Below, in pieces: positions 7,310-15,627 of a stretch of DNA of 64,000 nucleotides (its first letter is position 1; every line of letters begins with the position of its first letter). The DNA is from Streptomyces sp. S.PB5. GTDB taxonomy: Bacteria > Actinomycetota > Actinomycetes > Streptomycetales > Streptomycetaceae. Under the pieces are notes generated by a model. That model saw only the letters and a list, made by a program, of their open reading frames with translations. It was not told the DNA's origin and made no database searches. Location: NCBI RefSeq assembly GCF_030403745.1, contig NZ_JAQMWP010000012.1:124001-188000 (forward strand). Direction: 5' to 3'. A program made the translations under genes and the position numbers.

Positions 7310-8661
7310 GTTCGGCCCCGGCGATACGGCCGGTCGGCGCCCTTCCCTCCAGCCTGACGGGCAGGGGAGGTGCCCCGATCCCGGCGGTCGTGGTCGGCGG
7401 CGGTCAGGCAGGCCTCGCGATGAGCTACTGCCTGGGCCGGCGAGGTGTCGAGCACGTCGTCGTCGAGGCGAACAGGGTCGGGCACGAGTGGCGTGAGCGG
7501 CGCTGGGACTCCTTCTGCCTGGTGACCCCCAACTGGCAGTGCCAGCTGCCGGGTTATCCGTATCAGGGCGACGACCCGGACGGGTTCATGGTCCGCGACG
7601 ACATCGTCCGGTACCTGGAGGACTACGTCTCCTTCTTCCGGCCGCCCCTGGTGGAAGGGGTGACGGTCACCCGGCTGCGGCGCTCGCCGAGCGGGGTGTT
7701 CGAACTCTCCACCACCGCCGGGGACTTCACCGCCGAACAGGTGGTGGTCGCCACCGGCCCCTACCACACGCCGTCCGTCCCGCCGATGGCCCAGCGACTG
7801 CCCGACGGCATCACCCAGGTCCACTCCTCCCGCTACCGCAGCCCCGACCAACTCCCCGACGGCGCCGTCCTCGTGGTCGGCACCGGCCAGTCCGGCTGCC
7901 AGATCGCCGAGGACCTCCACCTCGCCGGGCGCCAGGTGCACCTGGCCGTCGGCAGCGCCCCCCGTGTGGCCCGCTTCTACCGCGGCCGCGACTGCGTGGC
8001 CTGGCTCGACGACATGGGCCACTACGACAAGTCCATCGACGAGTTCGGCGACGCCGACGCCGTGCGCATGCGGGTCAACCACTACGTCACCGGCCGCGAC
8101 GGCGGCCGCGACATCGACCTGCGCGCCTTCGCCCGTGACGGCATGCGGGTGTACGGGCGGCTCACCGCCATCACCGGTACCGACCTGGAGTTCGCCGACG
8201 ACCTGAAGGTGAACCTCGACCACGCCGACGCCGTCGCCGAAGGCATCAAGGACGCCATAGACGCCCACATCACCGCGCACGGCATCGACGCCCCGACGGA
8301 GCCCCGCTACGTCCCGGTGTGGGAGCCGAACGAGCAGCCGCGCGCACTGGACCTGGAGGCCGCCGGTATCACCTCGGTGATCTGGTCCACCGGCTTCCGC
8401 CGCGACCACCGGTGGATCGAAGCCCCCGTCTTCGACGGCCGCGGCTACCCGATGCACTGGCGCGGCGCCACCAGCACGCCCGGCCTGCACTTCCTCGGGC
8501 TGCCCTGGCAGTACTCGTGGGGCTCGGGCCGCTTCGAGGCGGTCGGCCGGGACGCCGAGTTCCTCGCGGACCACATCGACGCCTCGCGCCGCCTGGCCGA
8601 CGTGTGCGGCACGCTCACCGGAGCCCCCAGCGAACTCGCCTCCGCCCTCCCGATCGGCTGA
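7306..8661 (+). CDS. MSMEG_0569-family flavin-dependent oxidoreductase
   Basis: A 451-residue FMO-like flavoprotein. An FAD-binding Rossmann motif lies near residue 30 (VVVGGGQAGLAMSYCLGRRG) and a second NAD(P)H-type motif near residue 187 (VLVVGTGQSGCQIAEDL), with WSTGFRRDHRW and HFLGLPWQYSWGSGRF toward the end. The family is a constant member of Nit1C clusters, presumably oxygenating or oxidising a pathway intermediate. The GTG start overlaps the preceding stop by 4 bases. The stop lies in the first of three 21-bp repeats. Confidence 0.88.
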   Translation: MSSAPAIRPVGALPSSLTGRGGAPIPAVVVGGGQAGLAMSYCLGRRGVEHVVVEANRVGHEWRERRWDSFCLVTPNWQCQLPGYPYQGDDPDGFMVRDDIVRYLEDYVSFFRPPLVEGVTVTRLRRSPSGVFELSTTAGDFTAEQVVVATGPYHTPSVPPMAQRLPDGITQVHSSRYRSPDQLPDGAVLVVGTGQSGCQIAEDLHLAGRQVHLAVGSAPRVARFYRGRDCVAWLDDMGHYDKSIDEFGDADAVRMRVNHYVTGRDGGRDIDLRAFARDGMRVYGRLTAITGTDLEFADDLKVNLDHADAVAEGIKDAIDAHITAHGIDAPTEPRYVPVWEPNEQPRALDLEAAGITSVIWSTGFRRDHRWIEAPVFDGRGYPMHWRGATSTPGLHFLGLPWQYSWGSGRFEAVGRDAEFLADHIDASRRLADVCGTLTGAPSELASALPIG

Positions 8662-8718
8662 GGAACCACACCATACGGCTGTCGAACCACACCACGCGGC
8701 TGAGGAACCACACCATGG
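8656..8718 (+). repeat. Three tandem 21-bp repeats spanning a stop and the next start codon
   Basis: Units at 8656-8676, 8677-8697 and 8698-8718 share GGCTG, then GAACCACACCA. The first holds the flavoprotein stop (TGA 8659-8661), the third holds the ATG (8715) of the amidohydrolase. Because 21 is a multiple of three, the frame is kept across copies (repeated R-L-x-N-H-T). Confidence 0.85.
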
Positions 8719-9530
8719 TCCACGACGCACACCGCCACATCGGCGTCCTGCCCGCCTATCCCTTCTACGGCGGCCCACCCGTCAACCCGGACACCACCGC
8801 CCGCGCCACCGTCAAGCAACTCATCGCCGACCTGGACGCGGAGGGCACCGAACGGGCCCTGGTCATCCCCAACTACGGCGTCCCGGACCCCGCGATCGCC
8901 TTCTCCTTCAACGAACTTGCACTGGAAGCCGCACAGAGCGACGACCGCATCCGTGCCGGGCTGTGGGTGTCCCCACGCTCGGAGGACGCCCAACGCACAG
9001 AGCAGGCCCTCCAGTTGGCGGGCGAGACCGGAGTCAAGGCCCTCAAGCTGAGCTTCCTGCTCGGCGGCCGCCCCACGGACCCCGCCTGCCGCCCCCGACT
9101 CGACCGCATCTTCGCCGCAGCCGCCCGGCACGGCCTCGTCGTCCACGTCCACACCTCTCCCGGCGCCGCCTCCGACATCGACGAGGTCGGCCACCTCGTC
9201 GACTGGTACGCCGACCAAGTACCCGTCCATCTCGTGCACTTCGGCGGCGGGATGAGCGGCCACATCAAGCTCGTCGGCTCCCGGTTCTTCGACTGGATCA
9301 CCGCCGGCAAGCGCGTCTACACCGACCTCTCCTGGGCCATCGGCTTCACTCCCCGCTGGCTGGCCCAGGAGATCGAGCGCCGCGGCATCGGCCACGACCG
9401 GGTGCTCTTCGCCAGCGACCAGCCATGGGGCGACTTCACCGGCGAGTACGCCCGCCTCGCCGAAGCCACCGGCGGCGGCGAACTCGGCGAGCTCGTCTTC
9501 CGGGACACGTTCGCCGCGCTCTACGACTGA
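8715..9530 (+). CDS. Amidohydrolase (PF04909-type) in the Nit1C-type operon
   Basis: A 271-residue metal-dependent TIM-barrel hydrolase of the amidohydrolase-2 kind. The N-terminal HRH pair (MVHDAHRHIG), a barrel histidine in VVHVHTSPGAA, LVHFGGGMSG and the C-terminal metal-binding Asp in FASDQPWGDF are all present. It is likely to hydrolyse or decarboxylate a pathway intermediate. No good ribosome site precedes ATG 8715: the region is occupied by the 21-bp repeats, whose GAGGAACC elements could act as weak sites. It is inserted between conserved Nit1C genes on the same strand, so it probably belongs to the pathway in this lineage. Confidence 0.8.
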   Translation: MVHDAHRHIGVLPAYPFYGGPPVNPDTTARATVKQLIADLDAEGTERALVIPNYGVPDPAIAFSFNELALEAAQSDDRIRAGLWVSPRSEDAQRTEQALQLAGETGVKALKLSFLLGGRPTDPACRPRLDRIFAAAARHGLVVHVHTSPGAASDIDEVGHLVDWYADQVPVHLVHFGGGMSGHIKLVGSRFFDWITAGKRVYTDLSWAIGFTPRWLAQEIERRGIGHDRVLFASDQPWGDFTGEYARLAEATGGGELGELVFRDTFAALYD

Positions 9531-9588
9531 CCGACCCCCACTGTCTGACCGACCCCCGCTCCCTTCCCGTACGCACAAGGAGAAAGCC

Positions 9589-10119
9589 ATGTCCGAATCC
9601 GTCGCCAGCGCCGAACTCTCCGACGTCGAGCAGAAGTCCCTCGACGAGATTCCCCACCCCTCACTCCCCGAGGGCACCAGCATCTACGGCTCCACCAAGG
9701 TCTTCCCCGACTACCAGGCCGAGAACGGCGAGACCTACTTCACCCTCGTCCACGGCATCGCCCACGAGTCCTCGGTCTCCTTCGTCGCCGTCCTCCAGGC
9801 CACCCGCGCCCTGCGCAAGGGCTTCGAGACCGCCATCTACTTCTACGGCCCCGGCTCCCTCAACTGCCTCGCCACCCGCGGCTTCCCGACCGTCGGCAAC
9901 TCCGCCTTCCCGGGCGAGCACAACATCAACAACCAGCTCAAGACGTTCATCGCCGAAGGCGGCAAGGTCTACTGCTGCCGCTTCGGTCTCTCCCTGCACG
10001 GCGCCCGCGAAGAGGACCTCATCGAGGGCGTCATCCCCACCCACCCCCTCGACGTCCAGGACGCGCTGATCCACTACGCGCGCAAGGGCGCCATCATCAA
10101 CTCCACCTACCAGCTGTAG
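9589..10119 (+). CDS. MSMEG_0572/Sll0783-family nitrogen-starvation-response protein
   Basis: A 176-residue soluble protein. GSTKVFPDYQAENGETYF, ATRALRKGFETAIYFYGPGS, NNQLKTFIAEGGKVYCCRFG and THPLDVQDALIHYARKGAII match the Sll0783/MSMEG_0572 family, which has a DsrE-like flavour (small alpha/beta, cysteines in the YCC motif). It is the other invariant small protein of Nit1C clusters and is named from its nitrogen-starvation induction in Synechocystis and Mycobacterium smegmatis. RBS AAGGAG precedes the ATG. Biochemistry unknown. Confidence 0.88.
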   Translation: MSESVASAELSDVEQKSLDEIPHPSLPEGTSIYGSTKVFPDYQAENGETYFTLVHGIAHESSVSFVAVLQATRALRKGFETAIYFYGPGSLNCLATRGFPTVGNSAFPGEHNINNQLKTFIAEGGKVYCCRFGLSLHGAREEDLIEGVIPTHPLDVQDALIHYARKGAIINSTYQL

Positions 10120-10129
10120 GGAGAACGAC

Positions 10130-11221
10130 GTGAGCGTTGGCACCGGGAAAAGCGGTACGGCGGTGGACGTGCGGATCATGACCCGCGCCGAACTCGCCCT
10201 GCGCGGCGTCGCGTCGGACGCGCCCGTGCGGCGGCCGGACGGCGCGGGGCCCAGCGACGACGGACACGTCCTCGTCGACGGTGCCAACGCCGCGCTCCCA
10301 CGCAACCCCCACAGCCCCTACTCCGTGCGCGACGGCAAGGTGTGGCTCGGTGACGAGGACACCGGAATCTCCCTCACACCCGTACAGCGCCCCAGGTTCT
10401 ACGACCTGACCACGGCCGACGGCATCCGCTACGAGCACATCGCCCGCCTGCACGGTTCGGACGTCCTGGCCACCACCGTCGTGCAGACCTGCATCCGCTA
10501 CGCCGAGTCCGACCGCTGCCGCTTCTGCACCATCGAGGAGTCCCTGCGCTCCGGCGCCACCGTGGCCGCCAAGACCCCGGCACAGCTCGCCGAGGTCGCC
10601 GAGGCCGCCGTACGGCTCGACGGCGTCAAGCAGATGGTGATGACCACCGGCACCACCACCGGACCCGACCGCGGCGCCCGCACCCTCGTACGGTCGGTCC
10701 GGGCCGTGCTGGCAGCCGTGCCCGGTCTGCCGATCCAGGTGCAGTGCGAACCGCCCGGCGACCTCGCCTGGATCCGCGCCCTGCACGACGCCGGGGCCAC
10801 CGCCATCGGCATCCACGTCGAGTCCCTCGACGACGAGGTGCGCCGACGCTGGATGCCCGGCAAGTCGACGGTCCCGCTGGCCGACTACGAGGCCGCGTGG
10901 GACGAGGCCGTGCACGTCTTCGGACCCAACCGCGTCTCCACCTACCTCCTCGTCGGACTCGGCGAGGACCCCGACGAACTCATCATGGGAGCCGGGGAGT
11001 TGATCGACCGCGGGGTCTATCCCTTCGTCGTCCCCTTCCGCCCGATGAGCGGCACCCTCGCCGCCCGCGACGGCGTCCAGGCACCCCGCGCGGAACTCCT
11101 GACGCATGTCACCGAAGCCGTCGCCGCGAAGCTGCGCGCCGCCGGAATGAGCGGCGCCGACCAGAAGGCCGGCTGTGCGGCCTGCGGCGCCTGCAGCGTC
11201 CTCCAGACAGCCGGCGGGTGA
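10130..11221 (+). CDS. MSMEG_0568-family radical SAM protein
   Basis: A 363-residue radical SAM enzyme. The cluster-binding motif is non-standard: Cys121, Cys130 and Cys133 (C-x8-C-x2-C, around RYAESDRCRFCTIEE). GTTTGPDRGARTL, QVQCEPPGDLAWI and GIHVESLDDEVRRRWMPGK continue the barrel. A second CxxCxxC lies near the C terminus (KAGCAACGACSVLQ) and could bind another iron-sulfur cluster. GTG at 10130 has GGGAGAACG before it. It is a core Nit1C member likely to create or rearrange the unusual intermediate of the pathway; its substrate is not known to me. Confidence 0.88.
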   Translation: MSVGTGKSGTAVDVRIMTRAELALRGVASDAPVRRPDGAGPSDDGHVLVDGANAALPRNPHSPYSVRDGKVWLGDEDTGISLTPVQRPRFYDLTTADGIRYEHIARLHGSDVLATTVVQTCIRYAESDRCRFCTIEESLRSGATVAAKTPAQLAEVAEAAVRLDGVKQMVMTTGTTTGPDRGARTLVRSVRAVLAAVPGLPIQVQCEPPGDLAWIRALHDAGATAIGIHVESLDDEVRRRWMPGKSTVPLADYEAAWDEAVHVFGPNRVSTYLLVGLGEDPDELIMGAGELIDRGVYPFVVPFRPMSGTLAARDGVQAPRAELLTHVTEAVAAKLRAAGMSGADQKAGCAACGACSVLQTAGG

Positions 11222-11226
11222 GCGCC

Positions 11227-12729
11227 GTGAACCTCGACGGTTCCGTCATCGTGCCGGCCGTGGACGATCCGCAGGACATCCTGGCCCTGCTGGGCGACCG
11301 CAACACGCTCGCCCGCCGGCCCGCCTTCCGCATCGAGGAGGCGGACGGCACAGCGGACATGGCCGCCTACCGGCAGCTGCGCCGCGCCGCCTTCGTCCAC
11401 GAGCAGGAGCTCTTCGCCCATCACGACCTGGACGACCACGACACCGACCCCCGCACCGTCGTCCTGGTCGCCAAGGACCCGGAGGGCACCGTGATCGGCG
11501 GAGTGCGTCTCTGCCCGGTCGACGACGGCCCCGACCTCGGCTGGTGGCAGGGCGGCCGCCTGGTCGCCGCCCGCCGGCCCCGCGGCCCGCACGGCATCGG
11601 CGCGGCGCTCGTCCGGGCCGCCTGCGCCCGGGCGGAGGCGGAGGGCGTGCTGCGCTTCGACGCGACCGTCCAGGCCCGCAACGAGGTGCTGTTCCGGCGC
11701 CTCGGCTGGCAGCGGGTGCGGGACACGACGATCGCGGGCGCGCCCCACGTCCTGATGCGCTGGCCGATCGACCGCATCGCGGCGCGGACGGCGGACGCGA
11801 AGGCCGCCCTGGGGCCGCTGCTGGCGCCCCTGCGAAAGACTGCGGTTCGCGCCGCCGCCCAGGACCCGGTCGGCGGGGCCCTGCGCACGGCGGCGCGAAC
11901 CGCGCTCGGAGGAGCCGGCTTCGTCGGCGACGACGGCGCCCCCGTCCCCGGCACCGACGTGATCGCAGCCTGCGACGCGATCGTGCCGTCCATGGTCGAA
12001 CGCGACCCCGAGTGGGCGGGCTGGTGCGCGGTCCTCGTGAACGCCAACGACCTCGCCGCCATGGGCGCCGCCCCGCTCGGACTGCTGGACGCGATCGGCG
12101 CCCGCGACGCAGCGCACGCCGCCCGGATCCTGGCCGGACTGACCCGCGCAGCACAGGCGTACGACATCCCGGTGCTCGGCGGCCACACCCAACTCGGCGT
12201 ACCGGCCGCCCTGTCGGTGACCGCGCTCGGCCGCACCGACCGGCCGGTGCCCGGTGGCGGCGGCCGCCCCGGACACGCCGTACGCCTCACCGCCGACCTC
12301 GGCGGAAGCTGGCGCCCGGGCTACCGGGGCCGCCAGTGGGACTCGACCAGCCACCGCCGTACGGACGAACTGCGCACCATGACCGGTGCGGTGGCCGCCG
12401 CGCGGCCCGCCGCGGCCAAGGACGTGTCGATGGCGGGCCTCGCCGGCACCCTCGGCATGCTCGCCGAGGCCGGCGGCTGCCGCGCGGTGCTCGACGTGGC
12501 CGCCGTGCCCCGGCCCAGGGCCGCGACGGTGGGGGACTGGTTCACCTGTTTCCCGGGCTTCGCGATGCTCACGGCCGACGAACCGGGCGCACCGCCCCTG
12601 CCCGCCGGACCCGCCACGGGTTCGGTGTGCGGGGAGCTCACCGAAGGCGAAGGCGTCGGGCTGCGCTGGCCCGACGGAGAGATCACCGAAGCGGTCATGT
12701 CCACCGTGACCGGGATGGGAACCGCATGA
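11227..12729 (+). CDS. MSMEG_0567-family GNAT acetyltransferase / AIR-synthase-like fusion
   Basis: A 500-residue two-domain protein. Residues ~1-185 form a GNAT domain (RRAAFVHEQELF, GGVRLCPV, the acyl-CoA loop GPHGIGAALVRAACARAE, ARNEVLFRRLGWQRV). Residues ~215-500 form an AIR-synthase/PurM-like ATP-binding domain (DAIVPSMVERDPEWAGWCAV, NANDLAAMGAAPLGLLDAI, GGHTQLGVPAALSVTALG, DVSMAGLAGTLGML). The pairing suggests acylation plus ATP-driven cyclisation or phosphorylation chemistry. The GTG start at 11227 follows the radical SAM stop by 5 bases. Its stop overlaps the nitrilase ATG (ATGA). Confidence 0.86.
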   Translation: MNLDGSVIVPAVDDPQDILALLGDRNTLARRPAFRIEEADGTADMAAYRQLRRAAFVHEQELFAHHDLDDHDTDPRTVVLVAKDPEGTVIGGVRLCPVDDGPDLGWWQGGRLVAARRPRGPHGIGAALVRAACARAEAEGVLRFDATVQARNEVLFRRLGWQRVRDTTIAGAPHVLMRWPIDRIAARTADAKAALGPLLAPLRKTAVRAAAQDPVGGALRTAARTALGGAGFVGDDGAPVPGTDVIAACDAIVPSMVERDPEWAGWCAVLVNANDLAAMGAAPLGLLDAIGARDAAHAARILAGLTRAAQAYDIPVLGGHTQLGVPAALSVTALGRTDRPVPGGGGRPGHAVRLTADLGGSWRPGYRGRQWDSTSHRRTDELRTMTGAVAAARPAAAKDVSMAGLAGTLGMLAEAGGCRAVLDVAAVPRPRAATVGDWFTCFPGFAMLTADEPGAPPLPAGPATGSVCGELTEGEGVGLRWPDGEITEAVMSTVTGMGTA

Positions 12730-13577
12730 CCACCCTGCGCATGGCCGCCGTCGCCGCCGAGTTCGGCCGCGACCTGGAGGAGGACTTCCAGATCGCCGAA
12801 CGGCTGATCAAGGAAGCCCGGGAGCAGGGCGTACGCCTGCTGGCGCTGCCCGAGGCGTGCCTCGGCGGGTATCTGCTCAGCCTCGACGACCACGCCGAAC
12901 TCGACGAGGGCCCGCCCGCGCTCGCCCTCGACGGCCCCGAGATCCGCCGACTGGCCTTGCTGGCAGGGGAGATGACGGTTGTCGCCGGATACTGCGAAGC
13001 GGCCGGGGAAGCCCGCTACAACAGCGTCGTCTGCGTCACCGGCGACGGCGTCCTCGGCAACCACCGCAAGGTCCACCAGCCACTCAGCGAGGACGCCAGC
13101 TACGCCTCCGGGGACCGTTTCCACGCCTTCGACACCCCGGTCGGCCGAATCGGCATGATGATCTGCTACGACAAGGCGTTCCCGGAGTCCGCCCGCGCCC
13201 TCGCGCTCGACGGCGCCGAGATCGGTGTCTGTGTCTCCGCCTGGCCCGGTTCCCGTACGAACGCGGCCACCGACCTCGTCAACGACCGCTGGAAACGTCG
13301 CTTCGACCTGTTCGACCGGGCCCGCGCGCTGGAGAACCAGATCGTGTGGCTGTCGGCCAACCAGGCGGGCACGTTCGGGTCGCTACGCTTCGTCGGCAGC
13401 GCCAAGGTCGTCGACCCCGGCGGCGAGATCCTCGCCGACACGGGTGTCGCCGCCGGCGTCGCCGTCGCCGAACTGGACGTCGCACAGGCACTGGAGACCG
13501 CCCGGCGGTCGATGGGACACCTTCGCGACCGGCGGCCCGAGACCTACGACGTACCCACAGGAGCAGTCAGCGCATGA
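12726..13577 (+). CDS. Carbon-nitrogen hydrolase of the Nit1C (Nit6803-like) nitrilase type
   Basis: A 283-residue nitrilase-superfamily enzyme with the full catalytic triad: Glu43 in LPEACLGGY, Lys115 in HRKVHQP and Cys147 in GMMICYDKAFPE. Members hydrolyse nitriles or amides through a Cys-thioester. The family is the namesake of Nit1C clusters, which published work has linked to growth on cyanide as nitrogen source in Pseudomonas fluorescens NCIMB 11764. The start overlaps the previous stop by 4 bases (ATGA) and its own stop overlaps the start of a paralogue in the same way. Confidence 0.9.
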   Translation: MTTLRMAAVAAEFGRDLEEDFQIAERLIKEAREQGVRLLALPEACLGGYLLSLDDHAELDEGPPALALDGPEIRRLALLAGEMTVVAGYCEAAGEARYNSVVCVTGDGVLGNHRKVHQPLSEDASYASGDRFHAFDTPVGRIGMMICYDKAFPESARALALDGAEIGVCVSAWPGSRTNAATDLVNDRWKRRFDLFDRARALENQIVWLSANQAGTFGSLRFVGSAKVVDPGGEILADTGVAAGVAVAELDVAQALETARRSMGHLRDRRPETYDVPTGAVSA

Positions 13578-14410
13578 GCACGATCCGGATCGCGGCCGCG
13601 GCCGCCCACTTCGGCCGCGACCTGGAGTTCGACCTGGCCCGCATCGCCAAGCTCATCGACGACGCGCGCGCCTCCGGCGCCGGACTGCTGGTCCTGCCCG
13701 ACGCCGCGCTCGGCGGCTACCTCGCCGACCTGCGCCACCCCGACCCCGACGCCCTGCCGCCGGCCCTGAAGCCGGACGACCCGCTGATCCTCCAAGTCAC
13801 CCGCCTGGCCGCCGAGATGGTCGTCTGCCTCGGCTACTGCGAGGACGGCGGCGACGAGCGCTACAACGCCGCCGTCTGCGTCAGCGGTGACGGGGTCCTC
13901 GGCCGCCACCGCAAAGTCCACCTGCCCGCCGGCGAGGTCGCCGCCTACGCGCCAGGCGACCGCTTCGACGCCTTCGACACCCCGGTGGGCCGCATCGGCA
14001 TGCTCATCGACTACGACAAGACCTTCCCCGAGTCGGCCCGTTCTCTGGCGTTGGACGGCGCCGAGATCCTCGCCTGCCTCTCCGCCTGGCCCACGTCCCT
14101 CACCAACCGCGCCCCGCGCATGGCCCAGGACCGCCAGGCCAAGCTCTTCGACCTGTACGACCAGGCCCGCGCCGCCGAGAACCAGGTCGTCCTCGCCTCC
14201 TCCAACCAGACCGGCGCCATGGGCGGCATGCGCTTCCTCGGCCAGTCCAAGGTGGTCGGCCCCGGCGGCGACATCCTCGCCCGCACCTGGTCCAAGGCCG
14301 GCCTCGCGGTCGCCGAGATCGACGTCGCCGAGGAGATCGACCGCGCCCGCCGCATCCTGCGCCACCTCGACGAACGCCGGCCCGACGCCTACCGGGAGAA
14401 CCCTTCGTGA
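13574..14410 (+). CDS. Nitrilase-superfamily paralogue lacking the catalytic Glu and Cys (probable pseudoenzyme)
   Basis: A 278-residue protein clearly paralogous to its upstream neighbour (same order of RIAAAAAHFGRDLEFDL, YNAAVCVSGDGVLGRHRKVH, SARSLALDGAEI, NQTGAMGGMRFLGQSKVV). The two acid/nucleophile positions are changed: Glu43 is Asp43 (LPDAALGGY) and Cys147 is Asp146 (GMLIDYDKTFPE). Lys114 is kept. The frame is clean and tightly coupled (ATGA in, GTGA out), so it is not decaying. It is likely a non-hydrolytic subunit or regulator that assembles with the active nitrilase, or an enzyme with a different mechanism. Confidence 0.85.
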   Translation: MSTIRIAAAAAHFGRDLEFDLARIAKLIDDARASGAGLLVLPDAALGGYLADLRHPDPDALPPALKPDDPLILQVTRLAAEMVVCLGYCEDGGDERYNAAVCVSGDGVLGRHRKVHLPAGEVAAYAPGDRFDAFDTPVGRIGMLIDYDKTFPESARSLALDGAEILACLSAWPTSLTNRAPRMAQDRQAKLFDLYDQARAAENQVVLASSNQTGAMGGMRFLGQSKVVGPGGDILARTWSKAGLAVAEIDVAEEIDRARRILRHLDERRPDAYRENPS

Positions 14411-15564
14411 AGATCGCTCTGCTGAGCTACTCCACCAAGCCGCGCGGTGGCGTCGTCCACACCCTCGCCCTCGCCGAGGCGTTCACCGCGGCCGGGCAGG
14501 ACGTCACCGTGTGGACGCTGGGCCGCGGCGGCGACGCTGGCTTCTTCCGGCCGGTCGACCCCGCCGTACGGCTGCGGATCGTGCCGTTCCCGGACGGCCC
14601 GCCGCAGGAGACCGTCGGCGAGCGCATCCTGCGCTCCATCGCCGTACTGGGCAAGGCTTTTGAGCCCTTCGCAGCGGCGTACGACATCGTCCACGCCCAG
14701 GACTGCATCAGCGCCAACGCGGTCGGTGGCCGGTGCGTCCGCACGGTCCACCACATCGACCACTTCACCACCCCCGAACTGGCCGCCTGCCACGAGCGGG
14801 CCATCGTCGAGCCGTACGCGCACATCTGCGTGTCGGCGGCCGTCGCCACGGAACTGGCCGACGGCTGGGGCATCGAGGCGGCGGTCGTCCCCAACGGAGT
14901 GGCCTACGACCGTTTCGCCACCACCGATCCGGCCGCCCGCGCGAACTGGCGTGCCCGTCTGGGGCGTTACATCCTCACCGTCGGCGGCATCGAGCCGCGC
15001 AAGGGCTCGCTGGACCTGCTGGAGGCGTACGCCCTGCTGCGCTCCGCACACCCGGACGTACGGCTGGTGATCGCGGGCGGCGAGACCCTCTTCGACTACC
15101 GCGACTACCGGGCCCGCTGGGAGGCCCGCGCCGCCGAACTCCGCGTCGAACCGGTCGTGTTGGGCCAGGTCGCCGAGGACGAGCTGCCGTCCTTGGTGGC
15201 CGCAGCGTCCGCGTTCGCCTTCCCCTCCACGAAGGAGGGCTTCGGACTCGCCGCGATGGAGGCACTCGCCGCGGGAGTTCCGCTGGTCGTACGCGATCTG
15301 CCCGTACTGCGCGAGGTGTTCGGCAGTGCAGCCCGTTTCGCGACCACCCACCAGGACCTGGCCACCGAGCTCGGCGCCGCCCTCACGGACGACACCCCCG
15401 CGCGCCGGGCGAGGGGCCGCCGACTCGCCGCCCGCCACACCTGGACCGCCGCCGCGGAACGCCATCTGGCGTTCTACGGCTCTCTGTTGAGAGGCGCCGA
15501 GGATCCCGGGCAGAACCTGACCGGGAGTCCGCGAACGCAGCCGCAGCATCCCCTCAGCATCTGA
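14407..15564 (+). CDS. MSMEG_0565-family glycosyltransferase (GT4-like)
   Basis: A 385-residue GT-B glycosyltransferase. The N-terminal domain opens MKIALLSYSTKPRGGVVHTL. The C-terminal nucleotide-sugar domain shows TVGGIEPRKGSLDLLEAY and the E-x7-E motif in STKEGFGLAAMEALAAGVPLV. The family accompanies actinobacterial versions of the Nit1C cluster, suggesting that the final product, or a carrier, is glycosylated. GTG 14407 overlaps the paralogue stop (GTGA). It is the last gene of the operon; the next gene is convergent 63 bp away. Confidence 0.86.
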   Translation: MKIALLSYSTKPRGGVVHTLALAEAFTAAGQDVTVWTLGRGGDAGFFRPVDPAVRLRIVPFPDGPPQETVGERILRSIAVLGKAFEPFAAAYDIVHAQDCISANAVGGRCVRTVHHIDHFTTPELAACHERAIVEPYAHICVSAAVATELADGWGIEAAVVPNGVAYDRFATTDPAARANWRARLGRYILTVGGIEPRKGSLDLLEAYALLRSAHPDVRLVIAGGETLFDYRDYRARWEARAAELRVEPVVLGQVAEDELPSLVAAASAFAFPSTKEGFGLAAMEALAAGVPLVVRDLPVLREVFGSAARFATTHQDLATELGAALTDDTPARRARGRRLAARHTWTAAAERHLAFYGSLLRGAEDPGQNLTGSPRTQPQHPLSI

Positions 15565-15627
15565 TCTCCGCACGAGGTAGCAGGGCGACGTCGGCGACCG
15601 CTTACGCGGCCGAGGTCACCATCGTGC

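Noticed and set aside
7004..15564. Idea that this is an ordinary antibiotic biosynthetic cluster
   Set aside because: There are no PKS, NRPS, terpene or RiPP genes, and every core gene fits the Nit1C/MSMEG_056x-057x set.
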